Source of the DNA: Nostoc desertorum CM1-VF14
GTDB lineage: Bacteria > Cyanobacteriota > Cyanobacteriia > Cyanobacteriales > Nostocaceae
Reading direction: 5' to 3'
Assembly: GCA_019359245.1 (NCBI GenBank)
Contig: JAHHHR010000014.1
Span: 62,001 to 126,000, forward strand
Length of the DNA: 64,000 nucleotides
A program made the translations under genes and the position numbers. Under the pieces are notes generated by a model. The model had not been told where the DNA came from, ran no database searches, and was given only the letters and a program-made list of their open reading frames with translations. Shown here one piece after another: positions 8,507 to 18,534 of this stretch; position 1 is the stretch's first letter, and each line of letters begins with the position of its first letter.

Positions 8507-8863
8507 ATGGCTACTAATACTACTGAAGTAAAAGCGATCGCTCGTTTTATCCGCATCTCGGCTTACAAAGTACGTCGGGTACTGGATCAAATCCGGGGAC
8601 GATCATACCGAGAAGCGTTAATCATCCTGGAATTCATGCCCTATCGCGCCACTGAACCCATATTGAAGGTTCTTAGAAGCGCTGCCGCCAATGCTGAACA
8701 CAACGCTGGGTTAGATCGGACTCAACTAGTTATTACTCAGGCTTATGCCGATCAAGGTCCATCGCTGAAGCGGTTCCAGCCAAGAGCGCAAGGTAGAGCT
8801 TACCAAATTCGCAAGCCGACGTGTCATATTACTGTGGCTGTTGCAGCCGCCCCAGAAAAATAA
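8507..8863 (+). CDS. rplV: 50S ribosomal protein L22
   Basis: L22 lines the exit tunnel with L4 and binds 23S rRNA during assembly. The protein shows [20 protein letters not shown] at the start and the C-terminal signature [20 protein letters not shown] near residues 91-110. The start is ATG 8507 with GGAG nine bases upstream, giving 118 residues; an in-frame ATG at 8486 lies in repeat DNA and is rejected. rpsC follows after 54 bases. Confidence 0.97.
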   Translation: MATNTTEVKAIARFIRISAYKVRRVLDQIRGRSYREALIILEFMPYRATEPILKVLRSAAANAEHNAGLDRTQLVITQAYADQGPSLKRFQPRAQGRAYQIRKPTCHITVAVAAAPEK

Positions 8864-8917
8864 GCTTTTTTTACACGAATAAATTGCGTAAAGTAAGAAA
8901 TTTTAGAGGAAGCATTC

Positions 8918-9700
8918 GTGGGACAGAAGATTCATCCAGTTGGTTTTCGCCTGGGTATTACACATGAACATCAATCCCGTTGGTTTGCTGTTCCTGATCG
9001 TTATCCAGAACTTCTACAAGAAGATCACAAACTCCGTCAATACATAGAACAAAAGCTGGGTAGACTTGCTCAAAACAATGCCGGTATTTCTGAAGTACGG
9101 ATTGAGCGTAAAGCTGACCAAATCGACTTAGAAGTACGTACAGCTAGACCAGGTGTAGTAGTGGGCCGTGGTGGGCAAGGTATCGAATCCTTGCGTACCG
9201 GACTCCAAGGACTGTTGGGTAGTAATCGCCAAATTCGCATTAATGTAGTTGAAGTTCAACGAGTTGATGCTGATGCCTACCTAATTGCCGAATACATTGC
9301 TCAACAATTGGAACGCCGGGTTTCCTTTCGGCGGGTAGTGCGTCAATCGATTCAACGTGCCCAACGTGCTGGTGTCCAAGGTATTAAAATCCAAGTTAGC
9401 GGTCGCCTCAACGGTGCAGAAATTGCCCGGACAGAGTGGACTCGTGAAGGTAGAGTACCTTTACATACCTTACGGGCTGACATTGACTACTCTTATTGCA
9501 CCGCAAAAACTGTTTACGGCATTTTGGGTATCAAAGTATGGGTGTTTAAGGGAGAAATTATTCCTGGACAGGAAGAAACACCCCTACCACCAGCAAGCCG
9601 TGATCGCGAACGTGATCCCCGTGATCGCGATCGTGAACCCCGTCGTCGTCAACAGCAACGTCGTCGCCAGCAATTTGAAGACCGTTCAAATGAAGGATAA
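8918..9700 (+). CDS. rpsC: 30S ribosomal protein S3
   Basis: S3 forms part of the mRNA entry channel. The N-terminus [14 protein letters not shown] and the KH domain with [13 protein letters not shown] (near residues 78-92) are clear, and the C-terminal S3 domain has [20 protein letters not shown]. The 260-residue length includes a charged Arg/Asp/Glu/Gln-rich tail from about residue 225, a common cyanobacterial extension. It starts with GTG after AGAGGAAG. Confidence 0.98.
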   Translation: MGQKIHPVGFRLGITHEHQSRWFAVPDRYPELLQEDHKLRQYIEQKLGRLAQNNAGISEVRIERKADQIDLEVRTARPGVVVGRGGQGIESLRTGLQGLLGSNRQIRINVVEVQRVDADAYLIAEYIAQQLERRVSFRRVVRQSIQRAQRAGVQGIKIQVSGRLNGAEIARTEWTREGRVPLHTLRADIDYSYCTAKTVYGILGIKVWVFKGEIIPGQEETPLPPASRDRERDPRDRDREPRRRQQQRRRQQFEDRSNEG

Positions 9701-9702
9701 AT

Positions 9703-9785
<83 letters not shown>

Positions 9786-9787
9786 CC

Positions 9788-10213
9788 ATGTTAAGCCCTA
9801 GAAGAACTAAATTCCGCAAACAACAGCGCGGACGGATGGAGGGACTAGCCAGCCGTGGTAGCACCCTCAACTTCGGTGATTTTGCACTCCAAGCACAAGA
9901 ACCAGCTTGGATTACTTCCCGGCAAATCGAGGCTTCTCGACGGGCAATGACTCGTTATATTCGTCGGGGTGGACAAATCTGGATTCGGATTTTCCCTGAT
10001 AAACCTGTAACCATGCGTGCTGCTGAAACCCGGATGGGTTCCGGTAAAGGTAATCCAGAGTTTTGGGTAGCTGTAGTCAAGCCAGGACGAATTTTGTTTG
10101 AAATCGGTGGGGTTTCTGAAGAAATCGCCCGTGAAGCTATGCGTTTGGCTTCATTTAAACTGCCCATCAAAACCAAGTTTATTGTGCGCTCTCAACCACA
10201 GGAGCAGGAGTAG
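9788..10213 (+). CDS. rplP: 50S ribosomal protein L16
   Basis: L16 shapes the A-site region of the large subunit. The 141-residue protein starts [19 protein letters not shown] and has the signatures [14 protein letters not shown] and [20 protein letters not shown] at about residues 62-98. Its start codon follows two bases after the heptamer repeats, so the ribosome binding site must lie in the repeat (GACAAGTGACA), which has no good Shine-Dalgarno match. Confidence 0.98.
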   Translation: MLSPRRTKFRKQQRGRMEGLASRGSTLNFGDFALQAQEPAWITSRQIEASRRAMTRYIRRGGQIWIRIFPDKPVTMRAAETRMGSGKGNPEFWVAVVKPGRILFEIGGVSEEIAREAMRLASFKLPIKTKFIVRSQPQEQE

Positions 10214-10216
10214 CTT

Positions 10217-10444
10217 ATGCCTCTTCCCAAGATTTCAGAAGCTAGAGAATTAAGTGACGAGAAGCTCTCTGATGAAATTGTCGCGATCAAAAGACAACTA
10301 TTTCAGTTGCGTTTGCAAAAAGCCACAAGACAATTAGAAAAGCCCCACCAGTTCCGGCAAATGCGACACCGCCTAGCCCAGTTGCTAACGCTAGAAACAG
10401 AACGCAAACGGGCAGCAAGTCAATCGGCTAAAGAAGAAAAGTAG
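10217..10444 (+). CDS. rpmC: 50S ribosomal protein L29
   Basis: L29 is a small helical hairpin protein near the exit tunnel. The 75-residue sequence has the family core SDEIVAIKRQLFQLRLQKATRQLEKP (shown here only as a landmark at about residues 18-43) and RQMRHRLAQLLTLETERKR. It starts three bases after rplP, with GGAGCAGGAG at the end of rplP as binding site. Confidence 0.95.
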   Translation: MPLPKISEARELSDEKLSDEIVAIKRQLFQLRLQKATRQLEKPHQFRQMRHRLAQLLTLETERKRAASQSAKEEK

Positions 10445-10450
10445 GAGATT

Positions 10451-10699
10451 ATGGCAGTTAAAGAACGAGTTGGCTTGGTAGTGAGCGATAAAATGCAAAA
10501 AACTGTGGTTGTAGCCATAGAAAACCGCGCTCCTCACCCCAAGTACGGCAAAATTGTGGTTAACACCCAACGATATAAAGTTCACGACGAAGAAAATAAG
10601 TGTAAAGTAGGCGATCGCGTTCGCATTCAGGAAACTAGACCCCTGAGCAAAACCAAGCGCTGGAAAATCACAGAAGTCCTGAACGTCAAACCTACTTAA
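10451..10699 (+). CDS. rpsQ: 30S ribosomal protein S17
   Basis: S17 is a primary 16S rRNA binding protein with an OB fold. The 82 residues include [20 protein letters not shown] at the start and the signature [19 protein letters not shown] near residues 52-71. The gene is 6 bases from rpmC and has AGGAG just upstream. Confidence 0.98.
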   Translation: MAVKERVGLVVSDKMQKTVVVAIENRAPHPKYGKIVVNTQRYKVHDEENKCKVGDRVRIQETRPLSKTKRWKITEVLNVKPT

Positions 10700-10745
10700 A
10701 CCTCATCGTTGTTAGTTTCTAACAACATCACAAGGGAGAATAATT

Positions 10746-11114
10746 GTGATTCAACCCCAGACTTACCTGAATGTCGCAGATAATAGCGGCGCCCGTAAAC
10801 TAATGTGCATCCGCATCTTAGGTGGAGGCAACCGCCGTTATGGTTTTATCGGCGATAAAATTATCGCCGTTGTCAAAGATGCTACACCTAACATGGCTGT
10901 AAAAAAGTCTGATGTTGTGGAAGCAGTAATTGTCCGCACTCGGAAAGCTGTATCTCGTGACAGTGGCATGAGTATTCGCTTTGATGATAACGCTGCTGTA
11001 ATCATCAACAAAGACGGTAATCCCAGAGGCACACGGGTTTTTGGCCCAGTTGCACGGGAACTACGCGATAAAAACTTTACCAAAATTGTTTCTCTGGCTC
11101 CGGAGGTGCTTTAA
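10746..11114 (+). CDS. rplN: 50S ribosomal protein L14
   Basis: L14 binds 23S rRNA at the subunit interface, and in the same area contacts the silencing factor RsfS, which is also encoded in this window at 53864. The 122-residue sequence starts [20 protein letters not shown] and contains [14 protein letters not shown] near the end. The start is GTG with AGGGAG upstream. Its stop overlaps the rplX start (TAATG). Confidence 0.98.
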   Translation: MIQPQTYLNVADNSGARKLMCIRILGGGNRRYGFIGDKIIAVVKDATPNMAVKKSDVVEAVIVRTRKAVSRDSGMSIRFDDNAAVIINKDGNPRGTRVFGPVARELRDKNFTKIVSLAPEVL

Positions 11115-11467
11115 TGGCAACCAAACAGGGTACGCCCAAAGTATTCCATAAAATGCACGTCAAGACTGGCGACACCGTACAAGTTATCGCTGGCAAAGAC
11201 AAAGGAAAAGTTGGTGAAATTATCCAGGCACTTCCCCAACTGAGTAAAGTTGTGGTTAAAGGTGTCAACATTAAAACCAAACACGTCAAACCCCAGCAAG
11301 AAGGGGAATCAGGAAGGATTCTAACCCAGGAATTCCCGATTCATAGCTCCAACGTAATGCTTTATTCCACCAAGCAAAACGTTGCCAGTCGTGTTTGTTA
11401 TACCTTTACTTCAGAAGGCAAGAAAGTCAGAAAACTTAAAAAAACTGGCGAGATTCTGGATAAATAG
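11114..11467 (+). CDS. rplX: 50S ribosomal protein L24
   Basis: L24 is one of the two assembly initiators of the 50S subunit. The 117-residue protein contains the KOW motif near residues 17-45 ([20 protein letters not shown]) and [13 protein letters not shown]. Translation is probably coupled to rplN through the one-base stop-start overlap, with GGAGG upstream. Confidence 0.98.
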   Translation: MATKQGTPKVFHKMHVKTGDTVQVIAGKDKGKVGEIIQALPQLSKVVVKGVNIKTKHVKPQQEGESGRILTQEFPIHSSNVMLYSTKQNVASRVCYTFTSEGKKVRKLKKTGEILDK

Positions 11468-11541
11468 TCATTAGTCATTGGTCATTGGTCATTAGTTATA
11501 AAGACAAATAACAAAAGACAAAGGACAAATAACAAAGGACA
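11468..11541 (+). repeat. Heptamer repeat tract between rplX and rplE
   Basis: GTCATTA/GTCATTG units are followed by GACAAAT and ACAAAGG units. Confidence 0.82.
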
Positions 11542-11586
11542 ATAAAAGTTCCCTGACCAAGCCCAGGGATATCAGGACAAAAAACT

Positions 11587-12135
11587 ATGGCGACAACAAG
11601 ACTCAAAAGCTTATATCAAGAGACAATCGTCCCCAAACTGATCAATCAGTTCCAATATACCAACGTTCATCAAGTACCGAAGTTGGTAAAGGTTACTATT
11701 AACCGAGGTTTGGGTGAAGCAGCTCAAAATGCAAAGTCGCTGGAAGCATCCATCAATGAAATTGCGCTTGTTACTGGTCAAAAACCAGTGGTGACACGGG
11801 CAAAGAAAGCGATCGCTGGCTTCAAAATTCGTCAAGGGATGCCTGTGGGGATCATGGTTACCCTCAGAGCCGAACGGATGTATGCCTTTTTTGACCGACT
11901 AGTTAGCCTATCACTGCCCAGAATTAGAGATTTTCGCGGCGTTAGCCCTAAAAGCTTTGACGGGCGGGGTAACTATACTCTGGGTGTGAGAGAACAGCTA
12001 ATTTTTCCAGAAGTCGAGTACGACAGCGTTGATCAAGTGCGTGGGATGGATATTTCCATCATCACCACAGCAAAAAACGACGAAGAGGGTCGCGCCTTAC
12101 TTAAAGAATTAGGAATGCCCTTTCGCGATCAGTAA
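11587..12135 (+). CDS. rplE: 50S ribosomal protein L5
   Basis: L5 binds 5S rRNA and forms a bridge to the 30S head. The 182-residue sequence has [20 protein letters not shown] near residues 29-48 and [20 protein letters not shown] near 115-134. Length is standard. rpsH follows after 20 bases; rpsN, often found between them in other bacteria, is not present. Confidence 0.98.
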   Translation: MATTRLKSLYQETIVPKLINQFQYTNVHQVPKLVKVTINRGLGEAAQNAKSLEASINEIALVTGQKPVVTRAKKAIAGFKIRQGMPVGIMVTLRAERMYAFFDRLVSLSLPRIRDFRGVSPKSFDGRGNYTLGVREQLIFPEVEYDSVDQVRGMDISIITTAKNDEEGRALLKELGMPFRDQ

Positions 12136-12155
12136 GTTCATCTATAGAGGGAACG

Positions 12156-12557
12156 ATGGCGGCTAACGACACAATTGCAGATATGCTGACGCGCATCCGC
12201 AATGCCAACCTGGCGCGGCATCAAACTACACAAGTGCCAGCTACAAAAATGACCCGCAGCATTGCCAAAGTGCTACGGGAGGAAGGCTTTATTGCTGAAA
12301 TCGAAGAAGCAGAAGAAGGGGTAAAGCACAACCTAGTGATTTCCCTGAAATACAAAGGTAAGAATCGTCAGCCTCTAATCACCGCCTTAAAGCGAGTGAG
12401 TAAGCCAGGCTTGCGTGTTTACTCCAACAGAAAAGAATTACCAAGAGTACTAGGCGGCATTGGCATTGCCATTATTTCTACATCCAGTGGGATTATGACT
12501 GACCGCGAAGCGCGGCGTCAGAACTTGGGTGGCGAAGTGCTTTGCTACGTCTGGTAG
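12156..12557 (+). CDS. rpsH: 30S ribosomal protein S8
   Basis: S8 is a primary binder of the 16S rRNA central domain; in enterobacteria it represses the spc operon. The 133 residues begin [20 protein letters not shown] and end with the signature [18 protein letters not shown] plus the usual [10 protein letters not shown]-terminus. AGAGGGAACG precedes the ATG. Confidence 0.98.
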   Translation: MAANDTIADMLTRIRNANLARHQTTQVPATKMTRSIAKVLREEGFIAEIEEAEEGVKHNLVISLKYKGKNRQPLITALKRVSKPGLRVYSNRKELPRVLGGIGIAIISTSSGIMTDREARRQNLGGEVLCYVW

Positions 12558-12638
12558 TCATTGGTCATTAGTCATTTGTCATTAGTCATTAGTGAAAGAC
12601 AAAGGACAAAAGGCAAAGGACAAATAACAAAGGACAAA
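12558..12638 (+). repeat. Heptamer repeat tract between rpsH and rplF
   Basis: GTCATTG/GTCATTA units are followed by GACAAAG, GGCAAAG and GACAAAT units. Confidence 0.85.
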
Positions 12639-12643
12639 AAGTA

Positions 12644-13192
12644 ATGTCTCGTATTGGTAAACGTCCAATTACTATTCCCGCCAAAGTTCAAGTGGCGATC
12701 GATGGTACAAATATTGTGGTGAAAGGGCCGAAAGGAGAACTTTCTCGCACTCTCACACCTAATGTTTCACTCTCTCAAGAGGGAGACATATTACAGGTAA
12801 ATCGTCGGGATGAAACTCGTACCTCAAAGCAACTGCACGGCTTAAGCCGCACTTTAGTTGCCAACATGGTTGAGGGAGTTTCCCAAGGTTTTCAACGCCG
12901 TTTAGAAATTCAAGGTGTTGGCTACAGGGCACAACTTCAAGGGCGTAACCTAGTTTTGAATATGGGTTATAGCCATCAGGTGCAAATTGAACCACCAGAT
13001 GGAATTCAGTTTGCAGTAGAAGGTACCACTAACGTCATTGTCAGCGGCTATGACAAAGAAATTGTAGGCAACACAGCCGCCAAAGTTCGTGCCGTTCGTC
13101 CACCAGAACCTTACAAAGGTAAAGGCATTCGCTATGCCGGTGAAGTGGTCAGACGGAAAGCTGGTAAGACTGGTAAGGGTGGTAAGAAGTAG
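12644..13192 (+). CDS. rplF: 50S ribosomal protein L6
   Basis: L6 sits near the factor-binding site. The 182-residue protein starts [17 protein letters not shown], has two L6 domains, and ends with the signature [19 protein letters not shown] near residues 152-171. rplR begins three bases after its stop. The C-terminal tail is lysine and glycine rich. Confidence 0.98.
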   Translation: MSRIGKRPITIPAKVQVAIDGTNIVVKGPKGELSRTLTPNVSLSQEGDILQVNRRDETRTSKQLHGLSRTLVANMVEGVSQGFQRRLEIQGVGYRAQLQGRNLVLNMGYSHQVQIEPPDGIQFAVEGTTNVIVSGYDKEIVGNTAAKVRAVRPPEPYKGKGIRYAGEVVRRKAGKTGKGGKK

Positions 13193-13194
13193 AA

Positions 13195-13557
13195 ATGAAA
13201 CTTACTCGTAGAGAATCAAAGAACCGTCGTCATCGACGCGTTCGTGGCAAAGTTATTGGCTCCCCAGAACGTCCGCGTTTAGCGGTATTTCGTTCTAATG
13301 AGCATATTTACGCCCAGATAATTGATGATACTCAGCATCAAACCATCGTGGCAGCATCGACTGTAGAACCAGAACTGAAATCTAGTTTAGCGTCATGTGC
13401 AAACCGCGACGCATCGGTGCAAGTTGGTAAGTTGATCGCAGTGCGATCGCTAGAGAAAGGCATCACCAAAGTAGTCTTTGATCGCGGTGGTAACTTATAT
13501 CATGGTCGTGTCAAAGCATTAGCTGATGCAGCACGCGAAGCTGGTTTAGATTTCTAA
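13195..13557 (+). CDS. rplR: 50S ribosomal protein L18
   Basis: L18 binds 5S rRNA together with L5. The 120-residue sequence shows [20 protein letters not shown] near residues 27-46 and [20 protein letters not shown] close to the end. It is tightly linked to rplF. A heptamer tract follows. Confidence 0.98.
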   Translation: MKLTRRESKNRRHRRVRGKVIGSPERPRLAVFRSNEHIYAQIIDDTQHQTIVAASTVEPELKSSLASCANRDASVQVGKLIAVRSLEKGITKVVFDRGGNLYHGRVKALADAAREAGLDF

Positions 13558-13646
13558 AGTCATTGGTCATTAGTCATTGGTCATTAGTCATTGGACAAAT
13601 GACAAAGGACAAATGACATAAAGACAAATGACGTAAAGACAAATGA
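13558..13646 (+). repeat. Heptamer repeat tract between rplR and rpsE
   Basis: GTCATTGGTCATTA units lead into GACAAATGACGTAAA units. Confidence 0.85.
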
Positions 13647-13666
13647 CGTTCACCAGAGCATAAATT

Positions 13667-14194
13667 ATGGCAACAGAGCGTAAAAGTAAAACAAAGCGTG
13701 CCAAAAAAGAAGAAACTACTTGGCAAGAGCGGGTTATCCAAATCCGCCGCGTGAGCAAGGTCGTCAAAGGTGGTAAAAAACTCAGCTTCCGAGCGATCGT
13801 TGTTGTCGGTAACGAACGCGGTCAAGTTGGTGTCGGAGTAGGCAAAGCTTCAGATGTAATTGGCGCCGTCAAAAAAGGCGTAGCCGACGGCAAAAAACAC
13901 CTTATTGATATCCCAATCACCAAATCCAACTCCATCCCCCATCCCATTGATGGTGTCGGTGGTGGTGCGAAAGTGATGATGCGCCCAGCTTCACCTGGTA
14001 CTGGGGTAATTGCTGGTGGTGCTGTGCGGACTGTGCTGGAATTGGCAGGAGTTCGTAACGTCTTAGCCAAGCAACTTGGCTCTAACAATCCGCTCAATAA
14101 TGCTAGAGCCGCAGTCAATGCCTTATCTACATTGCGGACTCTTTCTGAAGTCGCAGAAGATCGCGGTATTCCTATTGAAAGTCTCTACATTTAG
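13667..14194 (+). CDS. rpsE: 30S ribosomal protein S5
   Basis: S5 takes part in decoding fidelity and mRNA unwinding. The 175-residue protein has the N-terminal RNA-binding domain [20 protein letters not shown], followed by [20 protein letters not shown], and the C-terminal domain with [21 protein letters not shown] near residues 108-128. rpmD, usually next in other bacteria, is absent, as expected for cyanobacteria. Confidence 0.98.
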   Translation: MATERKSKTKRAKKEETTWQERVIQIRRVSKVVKGGKKLSFRAIVVVGNERGQVGVGVGKASDVIGAVKKGVADGKKHLIDIPITKSNSIPHPIDGVGGGAKVMMRPASPGTGVIAGGAVRTVLELAGVRNVLAKQLGSNNPLNNARAAVNALSTLRTLSEVAEDRGIPIESLYI

Positions 14195-14242
14195 TAGAGT
14201 CGCACTTACAGAGCTTTTGTGTAAACAAGAACTAATTACATC

Positions 14243-14686
14243 ATGAGACTCAACGATGTTAAGCCGCAAAAAGGCTCAAAGAAACGCAAGAAGCGTGTAG
14301 CCAGAGGTATTTCTGCTGGTCAAGGTGCCAGTGCTGGTCTAGGTATGCGTGGTCAGAAATCTCGCTCTGGTAGCGGGACTCGACCAGGTTTTGAAGGTGG
14401 TCAACAGCCATTGTACCGCCGCTTACCTAAGCTGAAGGGCTTTCCGATTGTGAATCAGAAGATTTACACTACGATTAATGTAGAGAAGCTAGCCTCCCTT
14501 CCCGCTAATACGGAAGTAACTTTGACCTCATTGAAGGCAGCAGGTATCCTTACTGCTGTGAAGGGGCCATTGAAAATTTTAGGTAACGGGGAATTGAGCA
14601 CTCCGCTTAAGGTACAAGCGGCAGCTTTCACAGGTACAGCTCGTAGCAAAATTGAGGCAGCTGGTGGTAGTTGTGAAGTCTTATGA
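14243..14686 (+). CDS. rplO: 50S ribosomal protein L15
   Basis: L15 is a late-assembly protein in the core of the 50S subunit. The 147 residues begin [22 protein letters not shown] and include [21 protein letters not shown] near residues 33-54 and [23 protein letters not shown] C-terminal sequence. It directly precedes secY, the usual order. Confidence 0.97.
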   Translation: MRLNDVKPQKGSKKRKKRVARGISAGQGASAGLGMRGQKSRSGSGTRPGFEGGQQPLYRRLPKLKGFPIVNQKIYTTINVEKLASLPANTEVTLTSLKAAGILTAVKGPLKILGNGELSTPLKVQAAAFTGTARSKIEAAGGSCEVL

Positions 14687-14760
14687 GTGAGCCGCAACAG
14701 CGCACTTAAATAGAAGCCAACTCGCTGTCAGCGCCTGGTTCACTATAAAGGTAGCACTCT

Positions 14761-16071
14761 ATGATCAGTCGAGATAAAGCCCCAACGGCTCAAGAAACTT
14801 TTATGCAGATGGCACAAGCAGCTGGCCTCAGAGGTAGGCTGCTTGTCACCGTCGGTATTTTAATTTTGGTTCGCCTGGGCATCTTCTTGCCCGTACCAGG
14901 GATTGATAGACCGAGATTTTCCGAAGCCATATCGGGCAGTAATTCCATATTTGGCTTATTGGATATATTTTCCGGGCGAGGACTTTCCACTTTAGGAGTC
15001 TTTGCTTTAGGGATTTTGCCCTTCATTAATGCGTCTATTATCATCCAATTGCTGACCGCTGCGATTCCATCTTTAGAAAATTTACAGAAAAATGAAGGCG
15101 AAGCAGGTCGGCGAAAAATATCGCAAATTACCCGCTATGTCACCGTAGTTTGGGCAATTCTTCAAAGTACAGCTTTTTCGGCATTATTCCTCCAGCAATT
15201 TGCCTTAAACCCAGGGCCAATCTTTGTAGCTGAAACTGCGATCGCTCTGACTGCTGGTTCTATGTTCGTAATGTGGGCATCAGAACTCATTACAGAGCGT
15301 GGCATAGGTAACGGAGCATCGTTGTTGATTTTTGTCAATATTGTCGCGTCATTACCAAAAGCTTTGGGTGATACCATCGACTTGGTACAAGCCGGTGGTC
15401 GGGAAACAGTAGGTCGTGTGATCGTGCTGATCTTAGTTTTCCTAGCAACAATTGTTGGTATTGTGATTGTGCAAGAAGGAATGCGCCGTATTCCAATTAT
15501 TTCGGCTCGTCGCCAAGTAGGCCGGAGAGTTTTGGCAGAGCAGCGAAGCTATCTGCCCCTCCGACTAAATCAGGGTGGCGTAATGCCAATTATTTTTGCT
15601 GCTGCCATCCTCAGTTTGCCACTGCTGATCGCCAATTTTACTAAAAATGCCGATTTAGCCAATATAGTTAACACTTATCTGAGTCCAGGCGGTTCTAGCT
15701 CCTGGGTCTATGCCCTGGTCTACATGATTTCCATTGTTTTCTTCAGCTACTTCTATTCTTCGTTGATTCTCAACCCAGTAGATGTGGCGCAAAACTTGAA
15801 GAAAATGGGTTCTAGTATTCCTGGAATTCGTCCCGGCAAGGCAACTAGCGAATATATCGAACGCGTGTCCAACCGACTCACTTTTTTGGGTGCAATCTTT
15901 TTGGGCTTGGTTGCTATTATCCCCACTGCCGTGGAAAGCGCTTTGAATGTGAAAACTTTCCAGGGAATAGGTGCTACCTCTTTGTTAATTTTAGTTGGTG
16001 TGGCAATTGAGACAGCCAAACAAGTCCAAACTTACGTTATCTCTCAGCGCTATGAAGGAATGGTGAAATAA
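14761..16071 (+). CDS. secY: Protein translocase subunit SecY
   Basis: SecY is the channel of the Sec translocon in plasma and thylakoid membranes. The 436-residue protein has ten predicted helices. The plug region is near residues 55-75 ([20 protein letters not shown]) and the signature [20 protein letters not shown] is near 86-105. The conserved cytoplasmic loop [16 protein letters not shown] is near residues 358-373. secG, the partner subunit, is encoded at 30477. adk starts two bases after its stop. Confidence 0.98.
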   Translation: MISRDKAPTAQETFMQMAQAAGLRGRLLVTVGILILVRLGIFLPVPGIDRPRFSEAISGSNSIFGLLDIFSGRGLSTLGVFALGILPFINASIIIQLLTAAIPSLENLQKNEGEAGRRKISQITRYVTVVWAILQSTAFSALFLQQFALNPGPIFVAETAIALTAGSMFVMWASELITERGIGNGASLLIFVNIVASLPKALGDTIDLVQAGGRETVGRVIVLILVFLATIVGIVIVQEGMRRIPIISARRQVGRRVLAEQRSYLPLRLNQGGVMPIIFAAAILSLPLLIANFTKNADLANIVNTYLSPGGSSSWVYALVYMISIVFFSYFYSSLILNPVDVAQNLKKMGSSIPGIRPGKATSEYIERVSNRLTFLGAIFLGLVAIIPTAVESALNVKTFQGIGATSLLILVGVAIETAKQVQTYVISQRYEGMVK

Positions 16072-16073
16072 TA

Positions 16074-16628
16074 GTGACGCGATTAATCTTCTTGGGGCCG
16101 CCTGGAGCTGGTAAAGGAACACAAGCTCAAACTTTGGCTGGACACTTGAATATTCCCCATATTTCTACTGGTGAAATATTAAGACAAGCCATGAAAGAGC
16201 AAACTCATTTGGGAATCAAGGCTCAAAACTATGTAAATAGCGGCGAGTTAGTCCCCGACCAGCTAGTGCAGGACTTGGTACAGGAGCGCCTCAACCAACC
16301 AGATGCAGAAAATGGTTGGATTCTTGATGGTTTTCCCCGCAAAGTGACGCAAGCGGCTTTTCTAGAAGAATTGCTGGAAACAATACATCAGAGTGGCGAA
16401 AGGGTAGTCAATTTAGATGCACCTGATGATGTTGTGGTAGAACGTTTGCTAGCTAGAGGACGAAAAGATGATACCGAAGAGGTGATTCGTCGTCGTTTAG
16501 AAGTGTACCGCGCTGAAACTGAACCTTTAATTGATTATTATCGCGATCGCCAAAAACTTTTAACAGTCAATGGCAATCAGTCCCAAGAAGATGTCACTAG
16601 TGAACTTCAACAGGTAATAACTTCCTAA
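16074..16628 (+). CDS. adk: Adenylate kinase
   Basis: The enzyme interconverts ATP plus AMP and two ADP. The 184-residue sequence has the P-loop GPPGAGKGT at residues 8-16, the AMP-binding STGEILR, the signature [13 protein letters not shown] near 83-95, and a short LID. The zinc-finger LID insertion of longer adenylate kinases is missing, so it is the short form. It starts with GTG and is linked to secY; map, found here in many bacteria, is absent. Confidence 0.97.
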   Translation: MTRLIFLGPPGAGKGTQAQTLAGHLNIPHISTGEILRQAMKEQTHLGIKAQNYVNSGELVPDQLVQDLVQERLNQPDAENGWILDGFPRKVTQAAFLEELLETIHQSGERVVNLDAPDDVVVERLLARGRKDDTEEVIRRRLEVYRAETEPLIDYYRDRQKLLTVNGNQSQEDVTSELQQVITS

Positions 16629-16806
16629 CTTGAGAACAGGGAGTAGAGCATTCACCACTCAATACTCCCCACTCCCCCTACGAAGAAGCAGATCAATTTT
16701 AGCTAAGATATATTAATAAACTGTTGATATATTTCTTAAAGTGTGTTCTCTTGCAGATAAAGCGCTGCAACTGAACACGAAATTGTTGAGTTGAGGAAAA
16801 AACAAA

Positions 16807-17031
16807 TTGTCTAAGCAAGATTTGATTGAAATGGAAGGCACGGTTACAGAGTCCCTGCCCAATGCAATGTTTCGCGTTGACTTGGACAATGGATTTAACG
16901 TGCTAGCTCACATTTCCGGCAAAATTCGCCGCAATTATATCAAGATTTTGCCCGGCGATCGTGTCAAGGTGGAGTTAACTCCTTACGACTTGACTAAAGG
17001 CAGAATTACCTATCGACTACGAAAGAAGTAA
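16807..17031 (+). CDS. infA: Translation initiation factor IF-1
   Basis: IF-1 occupies the 30S A site during initiation. The 74-residue OB-fold protein reads [20 protein letters not shown] at the start and ends with [11 protein letters not shown]. The start codon is TTG with a GAGGAA sequence about 8 bases upstream; an uncommon start may limit expression. A spacer of about 180 bases precedes it. Confidence 0.97.
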
Positions 17032-17148
17032 CTATATGTAGAAAATTTTACCATAAAACCATTCTTTTGACTGTTTACTAGTTAATTAGCTGGATTAATT
17101 TCCCTAGAAATGCTATAATTTAATATTTGGAGTCAAAAAATAAAAGGC

Positions 17149-17262
17149 ATGAAAGTTAGAGCCTCAGTCAAAAAAATCTGTGAAAAGTGTAACGTGATCA
17201 AACGTCGTGGTCGTGTCATGGTGATCTGTGTGAACCCTAAACACAAGCAACGTCAAGGATAA
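17149..17262 (+). CDS. rpmJ: 50S ribosomal protein L36
   Basis: A 37-residue protein ([20 protein letters not shown] and onward, ending KHKQRQG). The zinc ligands Cys11, Cys14, Cys27 and His32 are all present, so this is the zinc-binding C+ form. It lies in its usual place between infA and rpsM. Confidence 0.97.
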   Translation: MKVRASVKKICEKCNVIKRRGRVMVICVNPKHKQRQG

Positions 17263-17312
17263 CGCTCTTACCAACAGAGTGAGTCATAACACGCATATCA
17301 TCATTAAAACGA

Positions 17313-17336
17313 AAAGACGCGATTAATCACGTTTTT
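17313..17336 (+). repeat. Imperfect hairpin between rpmJ and rpsM
   Basis: AAAAGACGCGATT pairs with AATCACGTTTTT apart from one mismatch, and a T run ends it. It resembles the hairpin at 195-217. It may be a weak internal terminator or a dispersed repeat. Confidence 0.4.
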
Positions 17337-17377
17337 CTAACCAACAGTAATTGCGAGAACAATAGGGAGAGTTCATT

Positions 17378-17758
17378 GTGGCACGTATTGCCGGAGTAGA
17401 CCTTCCACGCGATAAGCGCGTCGAGATCGGTCTGACCTACATTTATGGAATTGGTTTATCACGCGCTCAAGAAATTATAGCGGCTACTGGTGTGAACCCA
17501 GACACCCGCGTTAAAGACTTAAGTGATGCCGATGTGACAACCCTGCGAGGGGAAATAGAAAGCAACTATCAAGTTGAAGGCGACTTGCGGCGCTTGGAGT
17601 CTTTGAACATCAAGCGTTTAGTTGACATTGGTACCTACAGAGGACGTCGTCATCGCATGGGACTACCAGTCAGAGGACAAAGAACTCGCACCAATGCCAG
17701 AACCCGTCGAGGCAGAAGGCAGACAGTGGCTGGGAAGAAGAAGGCTCCAGGGAAATAA
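17378..17758 (+). CDS. rpsM: 30S ribosomal protein S13
   Basis: S13 contacts the P-site tRNA and the bridge to L5. The 126-residue protein begins [22 protein letters not shown] and has the C-terminal signature [20 protein letters not shown] near residues 93-113. It starts with GTG after AGGGAGAG. Confidence 0.98.
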   Translation: MARIAGVDLPRDKRVEIGLTYIYGIGLSRAQEIIAATGVNPDTRVKDLSDADVTTLRGEIESNYQVEGDLRRLESLNIKRLVDIGTYRGRRHRMGLPVRGQRTRTNARTRRGRRQTVAGKKKAPGK

Positions 17759-17812
17759 ATTTGCAACGCTTGCTAATCTGAGCAAGTTTTACCTTAAATC
17801 AACTAAACAAGT

Positions 17813-18208
17813 ATGGCGAGACAACCAACTAAAAAATCCGGGAGCAAGAAGCAGAAACGGAATGTACCCAGTGGGATGGCCTACATCCAGTCTACTTTCA
17901 ACAATAGCATTGTCACCATTACCGATCAAAATGGAGATGTTATCTCCTGGGCTAGTGCTGGTTCTAGCGGTTTTAAGGGAGCAAAAAAGGGAACTCCCTT
18001 TGCAGCGCAAACCGCTGCTGAAAGTGCAGCCCGTAGAGCCATTGATCAAGGAATGCGCCAAATTGAGGTAATGGTTAGTGGGCCAGGAGCAGGTAGAGAA
18101 ACCGCTATCCGGGCACTTCAAGGAGCAGGACTGGAAATTACGCTCATCCGGGATATTACCCCAATTCCTCACAATGGTTGCCGTCCACCCAAGCGCCGTC
18201 GAGTTTAA
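17813..18208 (+). CDS. rpsK: 30S ribosomal protein S11
   Basis: S11 forms the platform that contacts mRNA at the E site. The 131-residue sequence has [18 protein letters not shown] near residues 22-39 and the signature [20 protein letters not shown] at the end. It follows rpsM after 54 bases. Confidence 0.98.
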
Positions 18209-18534
18209 ACACCAAGACTTGGGCATTGAGGACGAGAAGCTACAACCAAAGGAAGTAAAGTTACTTGCAATGACTGCTTGAGCGTCTAACGTGCAAACGT
18301 GTCATTGGGTGAAACCTTGGGCTACCAAAAGCGAGTCAGATTTTCCTGCGGGAAAAGCTATTAAACTTTGGAACCCAAAATATTATTAGCGCCTGCAAGC
18401 TCAATAGGAGCGTCAAACTATACCGTAATTTCATACTAGTAGTTTGATTAACCTAAACCTACAGGACATAAATTCAATTCGGGAGGCAATTGATTTGTCT
18501 GCTAGCAGCACCTTAGAAAAAGGGAGGCTCATCC
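18209..18534 (+). other. 326-bp spacer between rpsK and rpoA
   Basis: No gene is seen. A small stem ACGTG-CAAA-CGTGT lies near 18288, and the end carries AAGGGAGG before the rpoA start. The length is unusual for this operon and leaves room for an internal promoter or regulatory leader for rpoA. Confidence 0.5.

Noticed and set aside
17789..18226. 145-codon minus-strand frame over rpsK
   Set aside because: It is the antisense shadow of the S11 gene.
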